A DNA stretch of 64,000 nt, taken from the NCBI GenBank assembly GCA_900107365.1, contig FNPS01000004.1:1-64000 (forward strand), written 5' to 3'. Below are positions 55,180-62,874 of this stretch, piece after piece. Both the position numbers and the translations under genes were made by a program. The stretch's first letter is position 1. Every line of letters begins with the position of its first letter. This DNA comes from Flavobacterium aquidurense (GTDB lineage Bacteria > Bacteroidota > Bacteroidia > Flavobacteriales > Flavobacteriaceae). A model generated the notes under the pieces. The model had not been told where the DNA came from. It ran no database searches and saw only the letters and a list, made by a program, of their open reading frames with translations.

Positions 55180-55839
55180 TTATATATTAAGGTATTTGTC
55201 TAAATAATCAGAACGTTCTTTTAAACTATTAATATAGGCATCTTCCTGATGTTCTGAAATAATTTCATAGTTGTATCGTCTAAAGGTCTGAATAATTTCG
55301 TTCATTGGCCCAACACCTATTTTTACTGTTATCTGAACATTTTCTAAGTCAGCTTCAGAGATAAAACAACCCAAAATTTTACCATTATTACTTTCTACAA
55401 TTTGAGTCACCTGTCCCATAGAGTAATCTAATAGTCCTTTTTGAACAATTATAATACCGCCTTGTTCTTTTAAAAATGGGGTTTCCTGAAAAAATTTCAT
55501 GATGTCTTCCATCTCATAATAACCTATATAGGTATTATTTTCATCAATAACAGGAACTGTATTGGTGTGATTTTTAGCAAAAACTTCTAAAACATCAAGC
55601 CACATCATCGATTTTCTGGCAAAAAAACGTTCTAAAGTATATTTGTAGTCAATCGCTTTTTTGTCAGTATCAAAAGTTTCCACATCATCAGAAGCAATAC
55701 TTCCAATGAAGATGCTGTTTTCCAAAACCGGAAAATGCGAAAAATTAACATCGGCAAAAAAGTCCTGAACCGAGGCTATCGTTTCCTGACTATCAATTGC
55801 TCGAAAATCGTTTGTGATATAGTTGGTAATTTCTGTCAT
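55180..55839 (-). CDS. CBS-pair protein with C-terminal ACT-like domain (AcuB-like)
   Basis: 219 residues. Two CBS motifs are seen (about 8-60 and 75-130, with FSHFPVLENS and NTVPVIDENNTYIGYYEME). The last ~75 residues (GIIIVQKGLLDYSMGQVTQIVESNNGKI onwards) resemble an ACT-type ligand-binding domain, as in AcuB-like proteins. It probably senses a nucleotide or small molecule. It is upstream of nadK on the same strand, separated by the inverted repeat. Confidence 0.8.
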   Translation of the reverse strand: MTEITNYITNDFRAIDSQETIASVQDFFADVNFSHFPVLENSIFIGSIASDDVETFDTDKKAIDYKYTLERFFARKSMMWLDVLEVFAKNHTNTVPVIDENNTYIGYYEMEDIMKFFQETPFLKEQGGIIIVQKGLLDYSMGQVTQIVESNNGKILGCFISEADLENVQITVKIGVGPMNEIIQTFRRYNYEIISEHQEDAYINSLKERSDYLDKYLNI

Positions 55840-55905
55840 AAATCAGTTGGAAATATTTGATGCAAAATAATCAAAAAATAGCAAAAACTGCTACGTTTTA
55901 CTTTG

Positions 55906-55913
55906 TATTTTTG
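55906..55913 (+). promoter_or_regulatory. Putative -7 element for pdxJ
   Basis: TATTTTTG fits TAnnTTTG and starts 50 bases before the ATG. Confidence 0.4.
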
Positions 55914-55955
55914 TCGTAACAAATATAGTGTTACTAGAATTAATTATCTATTTAT

Positions 55956-56669
55956 ATGACAAAGTTAAGTGTAAATATCAATAAAATTGCAACCTTACGT
56001 AATGCGAGAGGCGGAAATGTTCCTGATTTATTAAAAGTGGCAACCGATATTCAGAAATTTGGTGGACAAGGAATTACGATTCACCCGCGTCCAGACGAAC
56101 GTCACATACGTTATCAGGATGCACGAGATTTAAAATCTATTGTTTATACCGAATATAATATTGAAGGAAATCCTCAGCATAATTTTATTGATTTGGTTTT
56201 AGAGTGCAAGCCAACTCAGGTGACTTTAGTTCCTGATGCCATTGGAGCAATTACCTCTTCTGCAGGTTGGGATACTATAAAAAATCAGGATTATTTAGCC
56301 GAAGTTATTCAGGAGTTTCAGCGCAACGGAATCAGAACTTCGATTTTTGTGGATCCGGTTTTGGAAATGATCGAAGGGGCAAAAAAAACCGGAACTGAGC
56401 GAATTGAATTATATACAGAAGCTTTTGCACATCAATATGATTTAGGGAATAAAAACGGAATCGATCCTTATGTTAAAGCTGCAGAATTAGCAAACGAACT
56501 AGGTTTAGGAATTAATGCCGGACATGATTTAAGTTTGGATAATATTCAGTTTTTTAAACAAAATATCCCGGGATTATTAGAAGTTTCAATTGGACACGCT
56601 TTGATTGCTGAAGCCCTTTATCTTGGCTTAGATAATGTGGTGAATATGTATTTAAATAAATTGAAGTAA
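55956..56669 (+). CDS. pdxJ: Pyridoxine 5'-phosphate synthase
   Basis: 237 residues of the PdxJ TIM barrel. Family motifs are LSVNINKIATLRNARG at the start, GGQGITIHPRPDERHI with the phosphate-binding residues, and a late NAGHDLSLDN. It condenses 1-deoxyxylulose 5-phosphate with 3-amino-2-oxopropyl phosphate in vitamin B6 synthesis. It stands apart from other vitamin genes in this window. Confidence 0.95.
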   Translation: MTKLSVNINKIATLRNARGGNVPDLLKVATDIQKFGGQGITIHPRPDERHIRYQDARDLKSIVYTEYNIEGNPQHNFIDLVLECKPTQVTLVPDAIGAITSSAGWDTIKNQDYLAEVIQEFQRNGIRTSIFVDPVLEMIEGAKKTGTERIELYTEAFAHQYDLGNKNGIDPYVKAAELANELGLGINAGHDLSLDNIQFFKQNIPGLLEVSIGHALIAEALYLGLDNVVNMYLNKLK

Positions 56670-56689
56670 GATTTGTTAAAAGTTATTTC

Positions 56690-56778
56690 TCAGAGATACA
56701 CAAAAAAGCGCAGAGAGTCTCAAAGAAAATTTCGCGTATCTCTGTGCAACACCTTTGTGGATCTTTGTGGAAGTTTTT
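56690..56778. repeat. Intergenic repeat remnant between pdxJ and the hydrolase gene
   Basis: The stretch holds short inverted copies (CAGAGATAC near 56692 and GTATCTCTG near 56737) and a direct repeat CTTTGTGGA (twice near 56753-56772). I recall similar CAGAG/TTTGTG-rich pieces between genes in Flavobacteria. It has no coding sign. Confidence 0.5.
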
Positions 56779-56800
56779 TTTCAATAAAAAATAATATAAA

Positions 56801-57565
56801 ATGTTATACTCAAAAATAGAAGGCGAAGGAAAACCATTTATCATCATGCACGGTTTTCTTGGAATGTCTGACAATTGGAAAACACTTGCCGGACAATATG
56901 TGGAAGCCGGATTTCAGGTTCATATATTAGATTTAAGAAATCACGGACGTAGTTTTCATTCTGATGAATGGAGTTACGAAGCAATGGTAAAAGATGTTTT
57001 CGAATATTGTCAGGCGAATCAATTGACGAAAATTGATATTTTAGGACATTCGATGGGCGGAAAAGTAGCCATGCTTTTTGCAACGACACATCCTGAAATT
57101 GTAGATAAATTGATTGTGGCAGATATTGGCCCCAGATTTTACAAACAACATCATCAGGATATTTTGGCAGGATTAAATGCAGTTGACTTTTCTGTGAAAC
57201 CAAGCCGAAATGATGTTGAAGCAATTGTGGCGCAGTATGTTCCTGATTTTGGAACCCGACAATTTTTATTGAAGAATTTATACTGGAAAGAACCGGGACA
57301 ATTGGCTTTTAGATTTAATCTGGAAGTCTTTAATAATAATTTAGATGCTATCGGAAAAGCTTTGGCAGAAGATTTAGTTTTTAATAATCCAACTTTGTTT
57401 ATTAGAGGAGGAGAATCAGGTTATATTTTAGATTCAGATTTTGATGCAATTCGTCAGCATTTTCCAAATGTAAAATTTGAAACGATACCAAATGCCGGAC
57501 ATTGGCTTCATGCAGAAAATCCTAAAATGTTTTTTGAGATGACAACGGAGTTTTTAAAAGAGTAA
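56801..57565 (+). CDS. Alpha/beta-fold hydrolase (YbfF-like)
   Basis: 254 residues with the oxyanion-region motif IMHGFLGMSDNW and the nucleophile elbow GHSMGG (Ser at about residue 84). Also visible are LRNHGRS after the third strand and the catalytic His in NAGHWLHAENP. There is no signal peptide. It is closest by eye to the YbfF acyl-hydrolase/esterase group; the substrate is not predictable. It lies between pdxJ and the holin-like gene with inverted repeats on both sides. Confidence 0.88.
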   Translation: MLYSKIEGEGKPFIIMHGFLGMSDNWKTLAGQYVEAGFQVHILDLRNHGRSFHSDEWSYEAMVKDVFEYCQANQLTKIDILGHSMGGKVAMLFATTHPEIVDKLIVADIGPRFYKQHHQDILAGLNAVDFSVKPSRNDVEAIVAQYVPDFGTRQFLLKNLYWKEPGQLAFRFNLEVFNNNLDAIGKALAEDLVFNNPTLFIRGGESGYILDSDFDAIRQHFPNVKFETIPNAGHWLHAENPKMFFEMTTEFLKE

Positions 57566-57573
57566 TTTTTATA

Positions 57574-57621
57574 GCCACAGATTAAAGGATTAAAAATCTT
57601 TATCATCCTTTAATCTGTGGC
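57574..57621. repeat. 17-bp perfect inverted repeat after the hydrolase gene
   Basis: Arms GCCACAGATTAAAGGAT (57574-57590) and its exact reverse complement (57605-57621) flank a 14-base loop. It may end the hydrolase transcript, though an A run rather than a T run follows. The arm sequence recalls a recurrent intergenic element in this group of bacteria. Confidence 0.75.
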
Positions 57622-57692
57622 AAAAAATAAGAATACAATAGTTGGTAAATATAAAATTCATTACTTTTATTAAAACTTTAAATCAAAAAAAT

Positions 57693-58037
57693 ATGAAATT
57701 ATTACTCAGACTTCTTGTTACTGCAGCGCTGGTTTTGTTAATTGCCAATCTTCTGCCGGGAGTTCATGTTGCCAGTTTTGCCACGGCTGTAATCGTTGCA
57801 ATAGTTCTGGGATTATTAAATCTTTTTATAAAACCAATTTTGGTAATTCTGACATTGCCAGTAACATTCGTTACTTTAGGCTTGTTTTTATTGGTAATTA
57901 ATGCCATTATAATTCTGCTGTGTACTAATATAGTTGGAGGTTTTGCGGTCGATTCATTCTGGACAGCTTTATTCTTTAGTATCATCTTATCTATCCTTCA
58001 GTCTATTACTTATAAAATATTAGGAGACGATAAATAA
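57693..58037 (+). CDS. Small four-helix membrane protein, holin superfamily IV-like (YvlD type)
   Basis: 114 residues from the ATG at 57693 (MKLLLRLLVTAALVLL). The frame starts upstream at 57642, but that part is unlike the family. Four hydrophobic segments and the pattern VILGLLNLFIKPILVILTLPVTFVTLG fit the PF04020 group, called phage holin family 4_2 after a mycobacteriophage relative. Most copies are ordinary chromosomal genes, and nothing phage-like lies near. The function is unknown. Confidence 0.82.
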   Translation: MKLLLRLLVTAALVLLIANLLPGVHVASFATAVIVAIVLGLLNLFIKPILVILTLPVTFVTLGLFLLVINAIIILLCTNIVGGFAVDSFWTALFFSIILSILQSITYKILGDDK

Positions 58038-58092
58038 ATTGAAATAAAAGGAGCTCAAAAACAGCTTCAAATACAATACATTAAAAACTTGG

Positions 58093-58132
58093 TTGGGTTG
58101 CAAAAATTTTATAATTTTGCAACCCAATTTTA
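58093..58132. promoter_or_regulatory. tig promoter inside a 13-bp hairpin
   Basis: TTG at 58089-58091 and TAATTTTG (58112-58119) are 20 bases apart and make a good -33/-7 pair for tig. The same region folds into a hairpin (TTGGGTTGCAAAA at 58093-58105 pairing with 58115-58127) followed by T-rich sequence, so it might also work as a terminator for the upstream gene. Confidence 0.55.
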
Positions 58133-58153
58133 TTATGTAAATTAAAGAAGAAG

Positions 58154-59476
58154 ATGGATATTAAAAGAGTAGCAATAGACGCTGTGAATGAAACGATTGT
58201 AATGACAGTTGTTCACATGGATTATAAAGGTCAGGTAGCAAAAAGAATAAACGAAAAAATGCCATTGGCTACCGTAAAAGGTTTTAGAAAAGGACAAGTT
58301 CCCAAAGATCTTGTTGAAAAACAATACGGAAAAGCTATTAAGCAGGAAGAAGTTCAAAAAGTAGTTGATTTGGCTTTAGAGCGTTTTGTTCAATCTGAAA
58401 GATTAAATCTTTTAGGAACTCCTCTTGCTAAAGTAAATGAAAATTTTGATTGGGATGCTGAAGAACTAACTTTCGAATACGAAATTGGTTTGGTTCCTAA
58501 CTTCGAAATTGATTTAGAAGCAAAAAATAATATCGTAAAATATATCGTTACTGCTGATGATAAATTAATCGACGGACAAGTAGAGCGTATCCAAAAACAA
58601 TTCGGAAAAGCAATTCCACAAGATGTAGTTGCTGCAGATTCTGATTTAACCGGAACTTTCTCTAACGAAGAAAAAGGTATCAACAATACAACTACAATTT
58701 CAGTTGCTACATTCAACAAAAAAGCAGGTGATAAATTCATCGGTAAAAAAGTTGGTGATGTTGTAACCGTAAGTACTAAAGGTTTATTCGAAGATGATCA
58801 CCAATTAATGGATTACTTAAAAGTAGGTCATGATGATGTTCACGGTTTAGATATCGAAGTAAACTTTACAATCGAGGCTATCAACGGAGCTGAATTGGCT
58901 GAATTAAACCAGGATTTATTTGATAAACTTTTTGGAGAAGGTAAAGTAGCTTCTTTAGAAGATTTGAAAGCTAAAATTAAAGAAGATGCTGAAGCGCAAT
59001 TCGCACAGCAAGCTGACCAAAAATTATTGTTAGACGTTCAGGATTTCTTGATCGAAAGCACAAAATTTGATTTACCAGCTGAATTCTTGAAAAAATGGTT
59101 GCAAACTGTTGGAGAGAAAAAACTTTCTGCAGAAGAAGCTGAAGTTGAATACGCAAGATCTGAAAAAGGATTACGTTTTCAATTAATCGAAGGAAAAGCA
59201 ATGGCTCAAAGTAATATCCAAATTACATTTGAAGATTTGAAAGCTTTTACAACAAACGCGATCAGACAACAAATGGCTCAATTTGGTCAAACAAACCCAA
59301 CTGACGAAGAAGTTCAGGGAATTGTTGCCAGAGTTTTATCTAACCAGGAAGAGGTGAAAAGATTATCTGAGCAAGTAGTTGCTGAAAAATTATTGGAAGT
59401 GTTCAAAGAAAAAGCAAATCCAACAACTAAAGAAGTAACTTACGAAGAATTTATCGCTGCGTCTTACGGAGAATAA
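58154..59476 (+). CDS. tig: Trigger factor
   Basis: 440 residues. The N-terminal ribosome-binding domain carries the signature TVKGFRKGQVPKDLVEKQYG, followed by a peptidyl-prolyl isomerase-like domain (about 155-240) and a helical C-terminal arm domain (about 250-430). It binds nascent chains at the ribosome exit. It precedes clpP and clpX, the common tig-clpP-clpX order, although long intergenic gaps here suggest separate promoters. Confidence 0.95.
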   Translation: MDIKRVAIDAVNETIVMTVVHMDYKGQVAKRINEKMPLATVKGFRKGQVPKDLVEKQYGKAIKQEEVQKVVDLALERFVQSERLNLLGTPLAKVNENFDWDAEELTFEYEIGLVPNFEIDLEAKNNIVKYIVTADDKLIDGQVERIQKQFGKAIPQDVVAADSDLTGTFSNEEKGINNTTTISVATFNKKAGDKFIGKKVGDVVTVSTKGLFEDDHQLMDYLKVGHDDVHGLDIEVNFTIEAINGAELAELNQDLFDKLFGEGKVASLEDLKAKIKEDAEAQFAQQADQKLLLDVQDFLIESTKFDLPAEFLKKWLQTVGEKKLSAEEAEVEYARSEKGLRFQLIEGKAMAQSNIQITFEDLKAFTTNAIRQQMAQFGQTNPTDEEVQGIVARVLSNQEEVKRLSEQVVAEKLLEVFKEKANPTTKEVTYEEFIAASYGE

Positions 59477-59594
59477 TTTCTGTCTAAAAGTCAAAAGTTA
59501 TAGAGTCAAAAGTTAGGAATACAGCCCATTAGTTTTATTTCAAATTTTAAGATTTTATTACAGATATTGAAAGATAAAAAATAGTTATATTTGA

Positions 59595-59629
59595 GCGTCA
59601 AGAGATTTTTCTTGGCGCTTCTTTTTTTG
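59595..59629 (+). terminator. Probable tig terminator
   Basis: The stem GCGTCAAGA (59595-59603) pairs with TCTTGGCGC (59610-59618), one G-T pair, and is followed by a T-rich tail. Confidence 0.72.
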
Positions 59630-59647
59630 TTTCAAGTTTTATTTTGT

Positions 59648-59707
59648 TTCAAGTTTCAAGTTTTCGAACTTCAAAAACTTGAAACCTGAAACCTGAAACT
59701 TTTTTTA
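59648..59707. repeat. GTTTCAAG-type inverted repeat upstream of clpP
   Basis: TTTCAAGTTTCAAGTTTT is followed, after a short loop, by AAAACTTGAAACCTGAAACC and a T run. The same unit, in another arrangement, occurs between clpP and clpX at 60486-60573. Confidence 0.65.
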
Positions 59708-59796
59708 AATAAGACAAATTGACATCCTTTATAAAGAGGTACAACCTTTGATGGAAGAATATACAGATATTACGTAAAACTTAGAACACTTAAAAT

Positions 59797-60471
59797 ATGA
59801 ACTACGGTAAAGAATTCAAAAAATTTGCTACAAAGCACCAAGGAGTAAACGCAATGTATTACGATAAAATCGTAGCAGCGATGAACCCAACAAACATGAC
59901 TCCATACATTATCGAAGAGCGTCAGTTGAATGTTTCTCAATTAGATGTGTTTTCAAGATTAATGATGGACAGAATTATCTTTTTAGGAACTGGTATCGAC
60001 GATCAAATCGCTAATATCGTTCAGGCGCAGTTATTATTTTTAGAAAGTGCTGATGCATCAAAAGATATTCAAATTTATCTAAATTCTCCTGGTGGAAGCG
60101 TTTACGCAGGATTAGGAATTTACGATACCATGCAATACATCAAACCAGACGTAGCGACAATTTGTACAGGTATGGCAGCCTCAATGGGAGCTGTATTATT
60201 ATGTGCAGGAGCAGCAGGAAAACGTTCTGCTTTGCCACATTCAAGAGTAATGATTCACCAGCCATCAGGAGGAGCGCAGGGAGTTGCAACTGATATGGAA
60301 ATCAACTTACGTGAAATGTTGAAACTGAAAGATGAATTATATAACATTATTTCTCAACATTCAGGACAAACTTTTGAAAGAGTGCACAAAGACAGTGAGC
60401 GTGATTACTGGATGAAAGCTGATGAAGCTAAAGAATACGGAATGATTGATGAAGTTTTAAGAAGAAGCTAA
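59797..60471 (+). CDS. clpP: ATP-dependent Clp protease proteolytic subunit
   Basis: 224 residues. The catalytic triad is S129 in GMAASMGAV, H154 in MIHQPSGG and D203 in SERDYW, with spacing matching E. coli ClpP (S97, H122, D171). The segment LNSPGGSVYAG is the usual substrate-binding strand. ClpP tetradecamers degrade proteins unfolded by ClpX, whose gene follows after a 214-base gap with two inverted repeats. Confidence 0.97.
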   Translation: MNYGKEFKKFATKHQGVNAMYYDKIVAAMNPTNMTPYIIEERQLNVSQLDVFSRLMMDRIIFLGTGIDDQIANIVQAQLLFLESADASKDIQIYLNSPGGSVYAGLGIYDTMQYIKPDVATICTGMAASMGAVLLCAGAAGKRSALPHSRVMIHQPSGGAQGVATDMEINLREMLKLKDELYNIISQHSGQTFERVHKDSERDYWMKADEAKEYGMIDEVLRRS

Positions 60472-60485
60472 AAATAGTTTTATAT

Positions 60486-60573
60486 GTTTCAAGTTTCAGG
60501 TTTTAAGTTAACAATAGCAACCTTGACCCGAGGCTGCAAGCCGAACTGGCGAAGCAAACCTGAAACTTGAAAC
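60486..60573. repeat. 18-bp perfect inverted repeat between clpP and clpX
   Basis: Arms GTTTCAAGTTTCAGGTTT (60486-60503) and its exact reverse complement (60556-60573). The loop holds a relatively GC-rich piece (around CCCGAGGCTGCAAGCCG), unlike the AT-rich surroundings. A further AAAACTTGAAAC copy lies just after. Confidence 0.78.
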
Positions 60574-60609
60574 CTTTTTTAAAAACTTGAAACAAAAATA
60601 TAAGTTAAT

Positions 60610-60662
60610 AAGTTACTAAGTTTTTGAGGTTTTAGTGATAAATCTCAAAAACTTAGTAACTT
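60610..60662. repeat. 19-bp perfect inverted repeat upstream of clpX
   Basis: Arms 60610-60628 and 60644-60662 are exact reverse complements over 19 bases with a 15-base loop. A partial third copy, CTTAGTAACTAA, follows at 60668-60679. The right arm contains most of the clpX -7 element. Confidence 0.78.
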
Positions 60663-60664
60663 TG
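60657..60664 (+). promoter_or_regulatory. Putative -7 element for clpX, embedded in a repeat
   Basis: TAACTTTG fits TAnnTTTG, starts 29 bases before the clpX ATG and coincides with the end of the inverted-repeat right arm. Confidence 0.5.
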
Positions 60665-60685
60665 CCGCTTAGTAACTAAAAAAGA

Positions 60686-61918
60686 ATGGCTAAAGTAGTA
60701 TTAGAATGTTCGTTTTGTGGAAGAAAGAAGCCAGAAACTAATTTATTAATTGCTGGTATAAATGCACATATCTGTGATAAGTGTATTGAACAAGCACATG
60801 GAATTGTATTAGAGGAATTAAAATCAAGCGGAAGCGCAAAATTAGTTGGAGACTTAATTTTAAAGAAACCAAAAGAAATCAGAGCTTTCTTAGATCAGTA
60901 TGTTATTGGTCAGGATCAGACAAAAAAAGTAATGTCAGTTGCGGTTTACAATCACTACAAACGTTTAATGCAACAGCAATTAGACGACGAAGTAGAGATT
61001 GAAAAAAGTAACATCATTATGGTAGGTCAAACCGGAACCGGAAAAACATTGGTAGCAAAAACTATCGCAAAAATGTTAGATGTTCCTTTGGCTATTGTTG
61101 ATGCAACGGTACTTACTGAAGCTGGTTATGTAGGAGAAGATGTCGAAAGTATTTTGACACGTTTGCTACAGGCGGCTGATTATGATGTAACCAAAGCAGA
61201 AAGAGGAATCGTATTTATTGATGAAATTGATAAAATTGCCCGTAAGAGCGATAATCCATCTATAACTCGTGACGTTTCTGGTGAAGGAGTGCAACAAGCT
61301 TTATTGAAATTATTAGAAGGAACTGTTGTTAATGTACCACCAAAAGGAGGACGTAAACACCCGGATCAAAAATTTGTTGAAGTAAATACCCAAAACATCT
61401 TGTTTATTGCAGGTGGTGCTTTTGATGGCGTTGAGCGTATTATTTCAAAACGTTTAAACCGTCAGGCAGTTGGTTATTCTACTTCTAAAAATGTAGACAA
61501 CATCGACAAAGACAATTTATTGCAATATATTATTCCAAAAGATATCAAAGACTTTGGATTAATTCCTGAGATTATTGGTCGTTTGCCAGTTTTGACACAC
61601 ATGGATCCTTTAGATAAAGAAACTTTGCGTGCCATCCTGACTCAGCCGAAAAATGCCTTGGTAAAACAATATCAAAAATTATTCTTAATGGATGATGTTG
61701 AGTTTAATATAACAGACGAAGCATTAGATTTTATTGTTGATAAAGCTTTAGAATACAAATTAGGTGCTCGTGGATTGCGTTCATTATGTGAAGCAATTTT
61801 AACAGACGCCATGTATGAATTGCCAAGTTCAGACGATAAAGTACTTACAATAGATGAAGATTATGCAAGACATACTTTGAATAAAAACTTATTGAAAAGA
61901 ATGGAAATTGCTTCTTAA
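60686..61918 (+). CDS. clpX: ATP-dependent Clp protease ATP-binding subunit ClpX
   Basis: 410 residues. An N-terminal zinc finger with C8, C11, C30 and C33 is followed by the AAA+ module with Walker A GQTGTGKT and Walker [12 protein letters not shown]. The pore-loop area is seen in [13 protein letters not shown], and a sensor-2/small domain follows. It unfolds substrates and feeds them to ClpP. Confidence 0.97.
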   Translation: MAKVVLECSFCGRKKPETNLLIAGINAHICDKCIEQAHGIVLEELKSSGSAKLVGDLILKKPKEIRAFLDQYVIGQDQTKKVMSVAVYNHYKRLMQQQLDDEVEIEKSNIIMVGQTGTGKTLVAKTIAKMLDVPLAIVDATVLTEAGYVGEDVESILTRLLQAADYDVTKAERGIVFIDEIDKIARKSDNPSITRDVSGEGVQQALLKLLEGTVVNVPPKGGRKHPDQKFVEVNTQNILFIAGGAFDGVERIISKRLNRQAVGYSTSKNVDNIDKDNLLQYIIPKDIKDFGLIPEIIGRLPVLTHMDPLDKETLRAILTQPKNALVKQYQKLFLMDDVEFNITDEALDFIVDKALEYKLGARGLRSLCEAILTDAMYELPSSDDKVLTIDEDYARHTLNKNLLKRMEIAS

Positions 61919-61943
61919 TTAGCAATTGACTTTTATAATATTT

Positions 61944-61977
61944 AAAACCTGTTCATTTATTTGAACAGGTTTTTTTT
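61944..61977 (+). terminator. Terminator of clpX
   Basis: Twelve-base arms (61944-61955 and 61962-61973) with a six-base loop, followed by a T run to 61977. Confidence 0.87.
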
Positions 61978-62027
61978 ATATCATTTTGAATCTGTTTTTC
62001 GTTTTTATTTTTATGTAAATTGTAGGC

Positions 62028-62693
62028 ATGAAAAAAATAATCTTTGGAGTAATTTCGATTCTTTTGTTCTCGTGTAATAAGAGCAAAGATGTTCAGCAAA
62101 CGAGTATTTCGAAAACAAAATATAAAACAGATTCCATCTCAATTGAGAAACCGCGTAGTGATATCAAAGCGGTTGATTATACGTCATATTTTCAGGAAGC
62201 AAAGCAATATTGTAAAAGCAATAAGCTAAATCAGGACAAATTTATACTGATTGATTTAGGATTGCATTCAGGCATAAAAAGATTTTTTATTTATGATTTT
62301 CAACAAAAGAAAATTTTAAAATCTTATATCGTAAGTCATGGTTGTGGTCATAATCAATGGGGAAAAACTTCTTCAAAAGAAAATGCTCCTGTAAGTAACG
62401 AATTCGATTCGCATTGTTCTTCAATTGGTAAATTTATTGTTTCGGACAGAGGCGTAAGTGAATGGGGAATAAAAGTAAATTATATATTGCAAGGCAAAGA
62501 CAATACAAATTCAAATGCTTTAAATCGGGCGATCGTTTTGCATTCCTGGGAAGCTATTTCAGATAATGAAATTTATCCTGCGGGTACTCCTGAAGGCTGG
62601 GGTTGTCCTGCAGTTTCTAATGAAAGTATGAGAGAAATTGATGCTCTTTTAAAACAAAATAAGAATGTTTTATTATGGGTAATAAAGACATAA
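62028..62693 (+). CDS. Murein L,D-transpeptidase-type lipoprotein (YkuD_2-like)
   Basis: 221 residues with a lipobox (LLFSCNKSK; lipidated Cys 16). The catalytic-type motifs of the L,D-transpeptidase catalytic family are visible: IVSHGCGHNQWG, a histidine in AIVLHSWEAI, and GWGCPAVSNESM with the likely nucleophile Cys at about residue 193. Such enzymes cross-link or modify peptidoglycan. The lipid anchor would place it on the outer or inner membrane, facing the wall. It is a single gene after clpX. Confidence 0.82.
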   Translation: MKKIIFGVISILLFSCNKSKDVQQTSISKTKYKTDSISIEKPRSDIKAVDYTSYFQEAKQYCKSNKLNQDKFILIDLGLHSGIKRFFIYDFQQKKILKSYIVSHGCGHNQWGKTSSKENAPVSNEFDSHCSSIGKFIVSDRGVSEWGIKVNYILQGKDNTNSNALNRAIVLHSWEAISDNEIYPAGTPEGWGCPAVSNESMREIDALLKQNKNVLLWVIKT

Positions 62694-62749
62694 TTACACT
62701 TTTCAATTTTCAGGCCTTTGGTGAATTATGAAAACTAAATTTCTATTTT

Positions 62750-62860
62750 AGCCCTGATCGAAACGGTATCCTTTTGCTGTGGGGTTCACAGCAAAAGATT
62801 TAGTGTAGAGCGGGACTGATCGTTATTTTGAAAACGAGAAGTACTGCTCCTGATTATTTA
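62750..62860. other. Structured intergenic element
   Basis: This GC-richer piece begins TAGCCCTGATCG, contains an 11-bp hairpin (CTTTTGCTGTG at 62771-62781 with 62787-62797) and continues through TTAGTGTAGAGCGGGACTG. I recall very similar intergenic pieces in many Flavobacterium genomes. It has no coding sign and lies between convergent genes. Confidence 0.55.
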
Positions 62861-62874
62861 GATACAAATAACTC

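Larger units (their letters stand above)
59477..59796. other. 320-base intergenic gap between tig and clpP
   Basis: The gap contains a doubled GTCAAAAGTTA motif (near 59492-59512) and a TAnnTTTG-like element (59586-59593) directly followed by the tig terminator. An inverted repeat made of TTTCAAG and CTTGAAA units (about 59648-59701) is followed by a T run. I see no coding frame or RNA gene in it. The clpP promoter should lie in the last ~100 bases, but no perfect -7 box is visible there. Confidence 0.6.

Noticed and set aside
57693..58037. Holin-like gene as sign of a prophage
   Set aside because: The family name comes from a phage relative, but no other phage gene is near and such genes are common in bacterial chromosomes.
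62750..62860. tRNA or other known RNA gene
   Set aside because: The hairpin lacks the cloverleaf, anticodon arm and TTC loop of a tRNA, and I recognise no known RNA family.
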